Positions 27,849 to 38,445 are shown, numbered from the stretch's first letter. The stretch is DNA of 64,000 nt from Actinacidiphila sp. DG2A-62 (GCF_035825295.1 NZ_JAYMGI010000002.1:124001-188000); one strand, 5' to 3'. Notes: generated from the letters alone by a model not told the origin. Numbers and translations are program-made.

Positions 27849-28903
27849 ATGGGTGAGGTCGGCACGGGCGAGGTCGGCACGGGCGAGGTGGGCACGGGCG
27901 AGGTGGGCACGGGCGGGGCGCGCGACACGGACGCGGCCGGCGCGGGCGCCACGGCGGTGGGCGACGACGGTCTGCAGCGGGCGACCGAGGTGTTCACCGG
28001 CTACCGGGAGCTGTTGTTCTCGGTGGTCTACAACATGCTGGGCACGGTCTCGGACACCGAGGACGTGCTGCAGGAGACCTGGCTGGCGTGGTCCGCGCGC
28101 AGCGGGCGCGCCGACGCGGCGCAGATCGCCCACCCGCGGGCGTACCTGGTGCGGATCGCGGTGAACCAGGCGCTGTCCCGGCGGGCGGCGATCAGCCGAC
28201 GGCGCGAGACGTACGTGGGCCCGTGGCTGCCGGAGCCGCTGGTCACCCACGACGACCCGGCGACGGCCGCGGCGGCCGCAGACCCGGTCGGCCCGGCGCT
28301 GCGCGGGAGTCGGTGTCGATGGCGCTGCTGGTGGTGCTGGAGACGCTCACCCCGCTGGAGCGCGCGGTCTTCGTGCTGCACGAGGTCTTCGGCTACGCCC
28401 ACACCGAGATCGCCGACGTCCTCGGCCGCAGCCCCGCCGCGGTGCGGCAGCTGGCGCACCGCGCGCGGGAGCACGTGCAGGCCAGGCGGCCGCGGTTCCG
28501 GGCCGACGCCCGGGTGAGACGGCAGGTGACCGAGCGGTTCCTCGCCGCGGCGCTCGGCGGGGACCTGGCCGGGCTGATGAGCCTGCTGGCGCCGGACGTC
28601 ACGATGCGGACGGACGGCGGCGGCAACGCGCGCGCGGCGGTGCACCCGGTGCGGGGCCGGGAGAAGGTCGCGCGGATGCTCACCGGCTACGCCGCCAACC
28701 GGGCGCCGGGCTCGCTGGACATCCGTTTCCGGTACGTCAACGGCGACCCCTCGGCGGTGGTCTTCGCCGAGGGTGCGCCGTACGCGGTGATGGTGGTGGA
28801 CGTGGACGCGGACAGCGACCAGGTGACGGACGTCTACATGATCGTCAACCCGGACAAGCTTTCGGGGGTGCGGCCGGCCGACGACGCCCCGGCGGATCAG
28901 TAG
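27849..28903 (+). CDS. ECF41-type sigma factor with SnoaL-like tail, one-base frameshift
   Basis: Sigma region 2 (LLFSVVYNMLGTVSDTEDVLQETW) and region 4 (LTPLERAVFVLHEVFGY, IADVLGRSPAAVRQLA) are followed by a SnoaL_2-like domain ending with NPDKL, the diagnostic ECF41 motif. In this group the C-terminal domain replaces an anti-sigma factor and controls activity. The frame is lost within GGG at 28305-28307; one added G joins GPALRG to ESVSMALLVVLE. ATG 27849 follows GGGAGGGGCG. The first 20 residues after Met are four perfect GEVGT repeats. The oxidoreductase or carboxymuconolactone-decarboxylase gene that usually sits next to ECF41 is absent. Confidence 0.85.
27852..27911. repeat. Four 15-bp repeats at the sigma-factor N-terminus
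   Basis: GGCGAGGTSGGCACG is repeated four times in frame (first copy starts GGT), coding GEVGT each time. The repeats directly follow the start codon. Confidence 0.9.
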
Positions 28904-29730
28904 CGGGTGACGGCGGTGGGACCGCCGCTGGTGCCGATGGCGATGTGCGGCGCCGCGGCGGGCCGCAGCCACGCCATGACGCGGTTCAGCGCGTCGGCCG
29001 GCACCGAGACGCAGCCAGCGGTCGCGCCGCTGCCGTTGACGTGCAGGAAGATGCCGGCGCCGCGGCCCTTGACCGGGTGGGCGTAGTTGAAGTCGATGAC
29101 GACGGCGTGGGCGTACTGCACCGGGTAGTGGGCGAGCTGCTCGGACTCCGAGGCGCGGCAGTCGGCGGGCAGCGGGCTGGTCCACCGGTTGTAGGAGGTC
29201 GAGCGGGTGTCCTCGCACCACCAGGAGCCGGCGGTGACCTTGCGGTACGGCAGCGTGGTGCCGCTCGGCGCGGCGGCGTTGCCGAAGGCGAAGGGCAGTC
29301 CGTACAGACCGGTGGGCGTGGTCTGCGTGCCCTGGACGCGGGTCGCGCCGTCGGCCAGGCCGTGCGCGCCGAAGCGGGCGGGCGCGCTGCCGACGGCGCG
29401 CCAGCCGGCGGCGGTGCGCTCCCACCACATCAGGGTGCCGGTCGTCGCCGTGGTGGACGGTGCGACGGCGGTGATCAGCTGGGTGCCGCCGCCGGTGTCG
29501 GCGAGCAGGCCGGGCAGCGGGAGCGCGGCGGGCAGCCGCACCACCGGGGCCGCGACGCGGTTCTGCGCGCCGGCCGGGGCGGCGCCGGCCAGGGCGAGGG
29601 CCGCGCCGAGCGACAGCGCGGTGGCGGCGGCCAGTGCGCGGCCGCGCCGGGTACGGGACCGGCCGCCGCCGCGGGTGCGGGCGTCGCGGTCACGAGTGCG
29701 GCGCGGGTGCGCGGGCGGGGCGGCGGTCAC
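28897..29730 (-). CDS. Secreted L,D-transpeptidase-like protein (YkuD domain)
   Basis: A 277-residue protein with a twin-Arg-rich N-terminus and a hydrophobic signal segment ending near APAGAQN, so it is exported. The C-terminal catalytic motif is GIFLHVNGSGATAGCVSV, with the His and Cys of YkuD L,D-transpeptidases, which make 3-3 crosslinks in peptidoglycan. The upstream part (TPTGLYGLPFAFGN, YNRWTSPLP) is typical of the actinobacterial YkuD-like group. GTG 29730 overlaps the GNAT stop as GTGA. It converges on the sigma-factor gene with a 7-base overlap. Confidence 0.87.
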   Translation of the reverse strand: MTAAPPAHPRRTRDRDARTRGGGRSRTRRGRALAAATALSLGAALALAGAAPAGAQNRVAAPVVRLPAALPLPGLLADTGGGTQLITAVAPSTTATTGTLMWWERTAAGWRAVGSAPARFGAHGLADGATRVQGTQTTPTGLYGLPFAFGNAAAPSGTTLPYRKVTAGSWWCEDTRSTSYNRWTSPLPADCRASESEQLAHYPVQYAHAVVIDFNYAHPVKGRGAGIFLHVNGSGATAGCVSVPADALNRVMAWLRPAAAPHIAIGTSGGPTAVTRY

Positions 29731-30254
29731 AGGGCCTCCAGGTCGGTGCGCCAGTCGTTCGACCTGATCATCGTGCCCTTGGGGTACTCGAAGGCGCACT
29801 CCCCCACGAGCGTGAAACCGGCTTTGCGGCAGACGGCGTTGGAGGCGGCGTGGCCGACCTCGGGGAAGGCGTGCAGCCAGCGCCTGCCGTGCTGCTGCCG
29901 CGCCGCGGCGACGACGGCGCGGGCGGCCGCGGCCGCGATGCCCCGCCCCTGGAACTGCGGCAGCACGCCCCAGCCGGTCTCGTACACCTCCTGGTCGTGC
30001 CAGGTGCGGCTCCAGAAGCCGATGGAACCGGCCGCCTCGCCGGTGGCGGCGAGCACGACGGCGTACATCCGCCCGCCGTCGCCGTCCAGGCGCAGATAGC
30101 GCTCGTGCCGCTCGGCGAGCTTCTCCTCGCTCTCGGGGCCGCCGAGGAACGCGGTCATCTCGGGGGCGTTGGTGCGGCGCAGCAGCGCCAGGTCGCCGTC
30201 CGACCAGGGTCTGAGCACGATCGGCGGGGCCGCGCCCGGGGATGTCTCGTTCAT
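29727..30254 (-). CDS. GNAT-family N-acetyltransferase
   Basis: A 175-residue single GNAT domain. The acetyl-CoA-binding motif is VLPQFQGRGIAAAAAR, followed by HAFPEVGHAASNAVCRKAGF, the usual motif B with the GF end. It resembles RimJ-like or antibiotic-type acetyltransferases of small substrates; the substrate is unknown. ATG 30254 gives the normal N-terminus (IVLRPWSDGDLALL). Coupled by a GTGA overlap to the L,D-transpeptidase gene. Confidence 0.88.
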   Translation of the reverse strand: MNETSPGAAPPIVLRPWSDGDLALLRRTNAPEMTAFLGGPESEEKLAERHERYLRLDGDGGRMYAVVLAATGEAAGSIGFWSRTWHDQEVYETGWGVLPQFQGRGIAAAAARAVVAAARQQHGRRWLHAFPEVGHAASNAVCRKAGFTLVGECAFEYPKGTMIRSNDWRTDLEAL

Positions 30255-30396
30255 GGCGCCACCGTACGGCGGGGCACTGACAGCGGACACGCAGAAGCCC
30301 CGGCCGGGACGGGGGGACCTGGCCGGGGCGGCGAGCGGGAAGGGCGGCGAGCGGGAAGGGCGGCTTCACCACGCCTTCACATCTTTAGTTTAACAC

Positions 30397-30996
30397 TCAA
30401 TGAGCGTAGTCGTAGCCGTGCGGCGCGGACGCGGTCCGCATGGCGGTGGCCGCGGACACCACGGGTGCGGAAGGTGGGGAAGGTGCCGCGGCGGCGCCCG
30501 AGGGGGCCGCGGCGGGCTGCGCGGACAGGGGCTGCGACGCGGGCGCGAGGGCGGGGCGGGCGCCGCCGAGCACCTCGCGGAGCTTGCCGCCGTCGGTCGG
30601 CAGGTCGCGCCGCCAGGCCATGGCGACGACGGGGGCGAGCAGCAGCAGCGCGGCACTCAGCGAGCTGGTGACCGACAGCCGGACCAGGGTGCCGCCGGCG
30701 TGCGGCAGCAGGTCGAAGGTGTAGAGCGGCACCTGGGTGCCCAGCGGGCTCCACATCCGCTGTCCGCGGAAGGCTATCCGCCGGCAGGGCTCGTAGTCGG
30801 AGCACACCAGCCGGTGCGGCCGGCGGCGACCCGGATAGCGGTAGCGGTACTCCGCGCCCGCGCCGGGCGCCACGAAACCCGGATCGACGGAGGTGACGCC
30901 GGAACTCCACAGGGCGAGATTGCGGGCGTCGGCGAGAAAGTCGAAGACCTCGGCGGCCGGCCTCTGCACGAACACGTTCACGGCGATGCTCGGCAT
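30397..30996 (-). CDS. SRPBCC-family (polyketide cyclase/START-like) protein
   Basis: A 199-residue protein. The first 145 residues show the SRPBCC ligand-binding pattern: VNVFVQRPAAEVFDFLAD, NLALWSSGVTSVDP and TLVRLSVTSS. A Pro/Ala/Ser-rich tail follows. Such proteins bind small hydrophobic ligands in a helix-grip cavity; the ligand is unknown. ATG 30996 follows GGGGAGG. A hydrophobic stretch near residues 110-127 is probably the long helix. It stands alone. Confidence 0.82.
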   Translation of the reverse strand: MPSIAVNVFVQRPAAEVFDFLADARNLALWSSGVTSVDPGFVAPGAGAEYRYRYPGRRRPHRLVCSDYEPCRRIAFRGQRMWSPLGTQVPLYTFDLLPHAGGTLVRLSVTSSLSAALLLLAPVVAMAWRRDLPTDGGKLREVLGGARPALAPASQPLSAQPAAAPSGAAAAPSPPSAPVVSAATAMRTASAPHGYDYAH

Positions 30997-31277
30997 CACG
31001 AAACCTCCCCGGTAGCGGCGTGGGCGGCTGCTCGGGTGCGCGGGCGCGCGCCGATGGCGATCCGGGTGCCGGATTCGGCGGTGCGTGCGCCGCGCGGGAG
31101 AGCCGCCTGCTTCACTCCTCTCCCAAAGCGTGCCCCGCAAAAGTGCACATGTCGTGGCAATGAGGCCGTTCGGGTGAGAACGCACCGTGTCCGGCTCGTC
31201 CGCCGGGACGGCATCGGACACGCCGCGATCCCGGTCCGGGGATGGGCGGCGGGCACCCCGGCCGATAGCCTTGCCGC

Positions 31278-31742
31278 GTGGAGGAACAGCAGGTGCCCGC
31301 ACGTTTCGAGCGCGGTACGGACGGACCCAAGGTGATCGTGGCGGGGCTGGACGGCTCCGAGTCGTCCTGGCGCGCGGCGGCGTACGCGGCGGGGCTGGCG
31401 CGCCGCCAGCACGCCCTGCTCGCCCTCGTGTACGTGCAGCCCTATCTGGCCGGCGGAGCCGCGCTCGGGGTGCCGGTCTCCGAGGCCGACACCGGGATCG
31501 CCGAACAGCTGCTCGCCGAGATACGGCAGCAGGTGGAGCGGCTGCGCGGCGCCTTCCAGGTGCGCTGGGAGTTCCACACCTTCCGCGGCGACCCGTACAA
31601 CGGCATGGCGATGGCGGCCGACCAGCTCAAAGCGGACGCGGTGGTGGTCGGCGCCTCGGAGCGGGCCGGCCACCGGTTCGTCGGCTCGGTCGCGGTGCGG
31701 CTGGTGAAGGCGGGCCGCTGGCCGGTCACGGTGGTGCCGTGA
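31278..31742 (+). CDS. Universal stress protein (UspA family)
   Basis: A 154-residue single-domain Usp protein. VIVAGLDGSESSWRA is the first strand and loop, and VVGASERAGHRFVGSVA is the G-2x-G-9x-G-S type ATP-binding motif (here with Ala/Arg variations). Usp proteins help cells survive dormancy and stress. The GTG start has no ribosome binding site, but a GATAGC -10-like element ends about 11 bases upstream, so the mRNA may be leaderless. The 281-base upstream gap holds no gene. Confidence 0.87.
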   Translation: MEEQQVPARFERGTDGPKVIVAGLDGSESSWRAAAYAAGLARRQHALLALVYVQPYLAGGAALGVPVSEADTGIAEQLLAEIRQQVERLRGAFQVRWEFHTFRGDPYNGMAMAADQLKADAVVVGASERAGHRFVGSVAVRLVKAGRWPVTVVP

Positions 31743-31790
31743 CCGGCCGCGGCCGGCTGCGCCGGGCCGGCCGTCCCGGCCGGGGCGCGG

Positions 31791-32405
31791 TCAGCCCGCC
31801 GTCGCCGCGGGGGCGTACTTGTAGCCGACCCGGCGCACGGTGACGATGCTGCCGCGGTGCTCCGCGCCCAGCTTGCGGCGCAGCCGTGCGATGTGGACGT
31901 CCACGGTGCGGCCGTCGCCGACGTGGCCGTAGCCCCACACCGTGGTCACCAGCTGGTCGCGCGAGTGCACCCGGTGCGGGTGCGCGACCAGGTGCGCGAG
32001 CAGCTCGAACTCCAGGTAGGTGAGGTCGAGTTGCCGGCCGTCGACGAGCGCGGTGCGGCGCTCGGCGTCGATCCGGACCGGGGACTGGGCGCTGTCGGCG
32101 GGCTCCGGTGCGGTGTACGGCGCGGCGGGGGTCGCGGGAGCGGCGCCGGCCGGGTCGGCCTCCGCGGGCACGAGCACCAGGTAGCCGACCATCGGGGTGC
32201 CGCCGGCGGTCGCGGGCAGCACGTGTCCGGGCGCGGGCAGCCAGGTGGCGCCGGGCGGCAGGAAGTCCGGGGCGGGCGGGACCTCGTCGGGCCGCACCGC
32301 GCGCAGCCGCTGCCGGTGCGCCGCGGCGGCGGCGCCCTGCCCGGCGGCTGCCGGTGCGGGGCGGGCGGGATACGGGGAGGGGTGGAACGAGGAGACGTTC
32401 GGCAT
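31791..32405 (-). CDS. Orphan OmpR/PhoB-type winged-helix DNA-binding protein
   Basis: A 204-residue protein. The C-terminal 90 residues are a complete winged-helix effector domain (LTYLEFELLAHLVAHP, SRDQLVTTVWGY, RTVDVHIARLRRKLG, VRRVGYKY). The N-terminal half is Pro/Ala-rich with GYLVLVP and no receiver domain, so no phospho-Asp. It probably binds tandem repeats in DNA without a sensor kinase. It converges on the universal stress gene. Its target is unknown. Confidence 0.87.
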   Translation of the reverse strand: MPNVSSFHPSPYPARPAPAAAGQGAAAAAHRQRLRAVRPDEVPPAPDFLPPGATWLPAPGHVLPATAGGTPMVGYLVLVPAEADPAGAAPATPAAPYTAPEPADSAQSPVRIDAERRTALVDGRQLDLTYLEFELLAHLVAHPHRVHSRDQLVTTVWGYGHVGDGRTVDVHIARLRRKLGAEHRGSIVTVRRVGYKYAPAATAG

Positions 32406-32505
32406 GGGTTCGGCTCTTTCGCGCGAAGGGGTCGGGGAGGACGCCGTATTGCGCGGGACCGGGGGTGCTGACGGCAGCGGCCGAAAAAGCCGGATGCGGC
32501 AGGGG

Positions 32506-32634
32506 TCAGCGGCCGACGCGGGTCCGCGCGGGGATCGCGCGGCAACACCAGCGGTCGAAGTGGTGCTCCTGCCGGGACGGCCAGAAGGGTTCGAGGTCGT
32601 TACGACCCGTCCCGGAGCTGCTCATGCTGGCCAT
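32506..32634 (-). CDS. Possible small protein with Cys-Cys motif
   Basis: A 42-residue ORF in the 450-base gap between divergent genes. It reads NDLEPFWPSRQEHHFDR followed by WCCRAIPA, a composition rich in Trp, Phe, His and Asn that is unlike the GC-driven Arg/Ala/Pro shadows nearby. An alternative ATG sits three codons in (MSSSGTG). AATAGGGGC immediately before the start could be a weak ribosome binding site or a -10 for a leaderless mRNA. I cannot name a family. The rest of the gap (32635-32855) shows no gene. Confidence 0.5.
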   Translation of the reverse strand: MASMSSSGTGRNDLEPFWPSRQEHHFDRWCCRAIPARTRVGR

Positions 32635-32855
32635 GCCCCTATTGAAGCAGACCCAGGGCCGCCGGTGTGAGGGGGACGGCGATGTCCGCGGCGGCCGATC
32701 GGCCGCGCGGCGGTGGGCGGCTGACGGCGCGGGAGGCGCGGGAGGCGCGGGCGCCCGCGTGCCGACCTCCGGCGGGCCGGTCACGGCGCGCCCCGGGCCG
32801 CACAGGACAATGGCGTACGCGGGGCAGGCGGACGGCGACGGACGGCGGAGAGGTC

Positions 32856-34984
32856 ATGCGGCGGATGGCGCCGGCGGTGGGGAGCGCGAGGTGGTGGCGC
32901 GCGCTGCGCTCGACCGGCCGCTCCGGGCTGCGGGTGGAACGGGCCCGGCTGGAGCCGCTGATCGCGCTGCGCACCGCGGCCGGTGTGGCGGCGGTGATCG
33001 CGCTGTCGCTGTGGCTGTGGTCGCCGCCGGTGGCCGCGTCGTCGGCGTTCGGCGCGTTCGCCGCCGGGGTGGCGACACTGCAGCGCAGCTGGCGGCCCCG
33101 GCCGGTGCTGGCGCTCGCCGCCGCGGCCGGGCTCGCGGTGAGCACCTTCCTGGGGTATCTGGCCGCCTCGCACCTGGTGCTGTTCGTGTTGCTGCTGACG
33201 GTGTGGGCCTTCGGCGCGGGACTGGCCTGGGCGCTGGGGCCGACCACCGGGATGGTCGCCTCGCTGACGGTGGCCGTGATGCTCGTCGTGGTGACGCTGC
33301 CCACCTCGGCGCTCAGCGCGCTGCACCACGCGGCGCTGGTCGCGGTCGGCGGGGTGGTGCAGGCGCTGCTCATCGTGCTGTTCCCGGTGCGGCGCTGGGG
33401 GCGGCAGCGCGACGCGCTGGCCGACGCGTTCGCCGCGGAGGCGGACTTCGCGCGCCTGCTGCGGCACGATCCGGTGGCGCCCTTCGACCCGGTGCCGCTG
33501 ATGACCGCGCGCAGCGCCGCGGTGGTCTCGCCGTGGCTGGCCCGCCGCCTGCCGAGGAGCTGCACGGCAACCGGGCGCTGGCCGAGCGCATCCGCCCGGT
33601 GCTCGCCTCGGTGGCCGACCCGAGGATGGGAGCGCCCGCCGAGGGCCCGCAGCGCGACCGGGTGCGGGAGGTGCTCGCGGTCGCCGCGGAGGTGCTGGAC
33701 GCGGTGGCGCGCGCGATCCGGCACGGCACCCGGGTCAAGGCGCCCGAGGCGGGCCGGGAGCTGCTGCGCGGGCCGGAGCCGGAGGTCGAGCCGACCGGCG
33801 CGGCCGGCCGGTCGGCGACCCGGCTGGCCTCGCTGCTGGCCGCCGCGGTGGAGCGGGCGGACGGTTCGGGACCGGCCGACAGCACCGGCTCCGCGCACCT
33901 GCTGCGGCCCTCGCCGCGCGAACTGGTCCCGCTGGCCTGGCGGGCGGTGCGCCGTCAGTCGCGCTGGGAGTCGCCGGTGATGCGGCACGCGGTGCGGTTG
34001 TCGGCGGTGGCCGCGGTCGGTTACCTGCTGGGCTCGGCGCTGCCGCTGGGCCACGGCTACTGGGCGCCGATGGCGTCGGTGATGGTGATGCGCCCGGACT
34101 TCACCCAGACCTACGAGCGCGGGGTGGCGCGGTTCGCCGGCACGCTCGTGGGCGTCGCGGTGGCCACCGGCGTAATCCGGCTGGCGCACCCCGGGACGTA
34201 CGCCTCGGCGGCGCTGGCCGTGGTGTGCGTGGGGCTGATGTACCTGCTGCTGCGCACTGGATACGTGGTGGCCCAGGCGTGCGTCGGCGGCTATGTGGTC
34301 TTCCTGCTGGGCATGGGCGGCACGCAGTTGGAGCAGACGGTCCGCGACCGGGTGCTGCTGACGCTGCTCGGCGGGGTGCTGGCGATGATCGCCTACGCGC
34401 TGTTCCCGGCGTGGGAGACGCCCCGGCTGCGGGAGCGGCTGACGGAGTGGCTAAACGCGACCGCGGGGTACGCCGCGGCGGTGATGGAGGCGTACGCGGA
34501 CCCGGCGCGGCGGCGGCCGAGGGCGGTGCGCACCGCGCTGCTGGACGTGCGGGCGGCCGGGGCGACCTGGGACCAGGCGGTGTTCCGCGCGGACGCCGAG
34601 CCGGTCAGGCACCGCGGCCTGTCGCGGACCGCGGTGCGCGACGCCGATGCCGCGCTGTCGGCGCTCGGCCGGATCGGGCTGCTGCTGGAGGCGCACCTGC
34701 CGGCCCGGGACGCGCCGCCGTCGCCGGACGCGGCGGCGTTCGCGCGGGCGCTGCGCGAGACCACCGCGGCGGCGTCCGCGGCGGTCCGCGACCGGCGGGC
34801 GCCGACCTGGGAGCCGCTGCGCCAGGTGGTCGAGGACTGGAAGCCGGCCTCCGGCGAGGAGCGGATCGCACGACGCGGCGCCGAGCTGCTGGCCCAGACG
34901 CTGGACGAGCTGGCCGAGGCGCTGCGGCCGAGGTCGCTGGGGCGCAGACACCCGGCGGGCGGGCCCCCGCGGCCCCCTGGCTGA
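32856..34984 (+). CDS. FUSC-family (aromatic acid exporter-like) membrane protein, one-base frameshift
   Basis: About 709 residues once repaired. Two membrane bundles flank a soluble central region: five or six hydrophobic segments in residues 30-200 and again in about 390-520, then a C-terminal helical domain. The second bundle has GYWAPMASVMVMRPDFTQTYERG and RFAGTLVGVA, the fusaric-acid-resistance/YccS-like signature. The frame breaks at 33540-33552; adding one base joins SPWLAR to PPAEELHGNRALAERIR. ATG 32856 follows GGAGAGG. Members export aromatic compounds or affect membrane physiology; the substrate is unknown. Confidence 0.83.
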
Positions 34985-35158
34985 GCCGGGCGCGGGCCGG
35001 GCCCGGGTCGGGATCGGGCCGCGGCCCCGGGGCCGATCCGCGGAGCGTCGGGCCGACGCCGCGAGGGGCGACCCGGTGGGGCGTGCGGCCCCGGGGCGGG
35101 ACTACGCTGGTCGACCGAGCCCGACGGGCCCCCGCCGGACAGGCCCCCAAGGAGCGCC

Positions 35159-35302
35159 ATGCACACCCATCAGCTGCTGAACCTCGCGGTCAGCGGGTCC
35201 GCGGGCCCCGGCCCGGTGATGCGGACCCTCATTGTCGCCTCGGTCGTCGGCGTCGTGCTGATCGCGTGGTTCGTGCTGCGCGGCTACAGCAACAACGACT
35301 GA
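35159..35302 (+). CDS. 47-residue single-span membrane protein
   Basis: MHTHQLLNLAVSGSAGPG leads to one hydrophobic segment (TLIVASVVGVVLIAWFVL) and a short RGYSNND tail. AAGGAG is six bases before the ATG, and the start lies about 50 bases downstream of a TACGCT -10-like element. The good ribosome binding site and membrane profile support a real gene. Function unknown; it follows the FUSC gene after 174 bases. Confidence 0.7.
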   Translation: MHTHQLLNLAVSGSAGPGPVMRTLIVASVVGVVLIAWFVLRGYSNND

Positions 35303-35378
35303 CCGCCCTCCCCCGGCACGTCCCGCGTGCCCGCGGGCGGCGACGTGCCCCGCCGGCCGGCCGGCGGGGCACGGGCCG

Positions 35379-36617
<1,239 letters not shown>

Positions 36618-36635
36618 CGTCCCCTCCACGTGCTG

Positions 36636-36673
36636 GTTACTTGCGGTAACAGCAGTCTGTTACCGTCCGGTAA
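36636..36673. promoter_or_regulatory. Probable TetR operator cluster
   Basis: GTTAC-TTGCG-GTAAC (36636-36650) and the perfect palindrome TTACCG-TC-CGGTAA (36660-36673) lie 19-56 bases upstream of the acyl-CoA dehydrogenase start. Their neighbouring arms also form GTAAC-N8-GTTAC. Repeated GTTAC/GTAAC arms in the space shared with a divergent TetR gene suggest its binding site. The remaining gap to 36940 holds no gene. Confidence 0.6.
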
Positions 36674-36940
36674 GCCATGTCAACTCCCGCAGGCGCCCCC
36701 TCCCCGCCCGCCGCCGGGGCACGGCGCCGCCACCCCCGTCGCCCTGCTGCCGGCGCCACGCCGCACCCATACCCTCGGTCCCGGGGGTCCCGGGCGCCCC
36801 AGGCACTCCCCGCGCCGACGGCCCCGGCACGGCGGGATGTTACGTTGCGCGGGTCGGCGGCCCGCGAACGGCCCAGCCCAGGGGGCACGGGGACCGGAGC
36901 GGCCGTGACGGCGGTGTCGAGACGATCAGGGGAGACGCGG

Positions 36941-37588
36941 GTGGAGACCGGCCAGCGCGAGCAGCAGCGGAGCGCCAGCGAGCGGCGGCGCCGCGAACTG
37001 CTCGAAGCCGCCGACCGGGTGGTGCTGCGGGACGGCCCCGAGGCGTCGATGAACGCCATCGCCGCCGAGGCCGGCATCACCAAGCCGATCCTCTACCGGC
37101 ACTTCGGCGACAAGAGCGGCCTGTATCGGGCACTCGCCAAGCGGCACACCGACGCGCTGCTGGCCACCCTGCGCACCGCGCTGGACTCCCCCGGCGACCG
37201 CCGCGACCGGGTCGAGGCGACGCTGCACGCCTACCTGTCGGCGATCGAGGCCCGGCCGCAGGTCTACCGCTTCCTGATGCACCCGGCGGAGACGCCGCCC
37301 GCCGACGGCGAGAAGGGCTTCGACGTGGGCCGGCAGTCCGTGCCGCTGCTGCGCCGGATGGGCGAGGACCTCGGCGACGTCATCGCCGAGCGCCTCGACC
37401 TCGGCGAGGACAGCCGGCTGCGGGCCCGGATCTGGGGCCACGGCATCGTCGGCATGATGTACGCGGCCGGCGACTGGTGGCTGGGCGAACGCCCGTGCAC
37501 CCGTGACCAGCTGGTCCGCAGCCTGACCGGCCTGCTGTGGGGGATGCTCGCGGAGGCCGACGACATGGCCGGCAGCCAGGGGTTGTGA
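36941..37588 (+). CDS. TetR-family transcriptional regulator
   Basis: A 215-residue repressor. The HTH is SMNAIAAEAGITKPILYRHFGDKSGLY within a normal TetR N-terminal domain (RRRELLEAADRVVLRDG). The C-terminal helical domain ends with WWLGERPCTRDQLVRSLTGLL. GTG 36941 with GGGGAG upstream gives the usual N-terminus; in-frame sequence back to 36677 is Pro/Ala-rich filler. Divergent from the acyl-CoA dehydrogenase gene, it probably responds to an acyl-CoA and controls that gene and itself. Confidence 0.88.
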   Translation: METGQREQQRSASERRRRELLEAADRVVLRDGPEASMNAIAAEAGITKPILYRHFGDKSGLYRALAKRHTDALLATLRTALDSPGDRRDRVEATLHAYLSAIEARPQVYRFLMHPAETPPADGEKGFDVGRQSVPLLRRMGEDLGDVIAERLDLGEDSRLRARIWGHGIVGMMYAAGDWWLGERPCTRDQLVRSLTGLLWGMLAEADDMAGSQGL

Positions 37589-37634
37589 CCGCGCGGGGCC
37601 GTGACCGGGCCCTGCGAGGGGCCGCGGCCCCGCC

Positions 37635-38180
37635 TCACCCGCCGGACGCGCCGGCGACCCGGCGGCCGGCCCGCAGGGCGCGGGCGCGCCGGACGCCGCG
37701 CAGCCGGTCGGTGTACAGGCCGCCCTCCAGGTGGTCGTACTCGTGCTGGAGGCAGCGGGCGAAGAAGCCCGTGCCGGCGACCCGGACCGGGTTGCCGAGC
37801 AGGTCGACGCCCTCCAGCACGGTCTCGTCCGGCCGCCGGGTGCCGTACTCCAGGCCCGGCAGCGACAGGCAGCCCTCGGGGCCGGTGACCTCGGGGCCGC
37901 CGGTGTGCACCAGCCGCGGGTTGACCAGGTGGCCGAGGTGGCGGCGGTCCTCGTCGTCCGGGCAGTCGTAGACCAGGACCCGCAGCGGTACGCCGATCTG
38001 GTTGGCGGCCAGGCCGACGCCGGAGGCCGCGTACATGGTGGCGAACATGTCCTCCACCAGGCGGGCCAGCGGCGCGCCGAACTCCCGCGCGGGCGGGCAC
38101 GCGGTGCGCAGCGCCGGGTCGCCGAGCAGCCGCACCCGGCGGACCGTGCCGGTGCTGCCGGGAATGGTGCCGCGTCGCAT
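37635..38180 (-). CDS. def: Peptide deformylase
   Basis: A 181-residue metalloenzyme that removes the formyl group from new proteins. All three family motifs are present: GVGLAANQIG, EGCLSLPG with the metal Cys, and QHEYDHLEG with two His ligands and the catalytic Glu. The length and TVRRVRLLGDPALRT start are normal. Streptomycetes often carry several copies, so this may be one of a set. It converges on the TetR gene. Confidence 0.94.
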   Translation of the reverse strand: MRRGTIPGSTGTVRRVRLLGDPALRTACPPAREFGAPLARLVEDMFATMYAASGVGLAANQIGVPLRVLVYDCPDDEDRRHLGHLVNPRLVHTGGPEVTGPEGCLSLPGLEYGTRRPDETVLEGVDLLGNPVRVAGTGFFARCLQHEYDHLEGGLYTDRLRGVRRARALRAGRRVAGASGG

Positions 38181-38445
38181 GGCCGACAGCGTAAGGGGTG
38201 CCGCGCGCGGCGCGGCGACCAGAGCGGTGGCGGCGGCGGACGTCCTCGGCGCGGGGGCCGCCGACCGCGCCCGCCCGGACGCGCCCGGGCGGTACCGGGG
38301 CGGTGAGGTGCGGGATGCGGGCCGGGACTCGATAGGCTGGGCACGACCGGCACTTGCTCGGCCGCGCCGGCGGCCCGCGGGGGCGGAGTACCGGCCGCCC
38401 GCCTGGTCAGCGGCGCGCGGTCGGAGTCGAGGAGGAAGTAGGACG

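Noticed and set aside
36677-36940. Long N-terminal extension of the TetR regulator
   Set aside because: Pro/Ala/Arg-rich sequence without similarity to TetR proteins; GTG 36941 has a good ribosome binding site.
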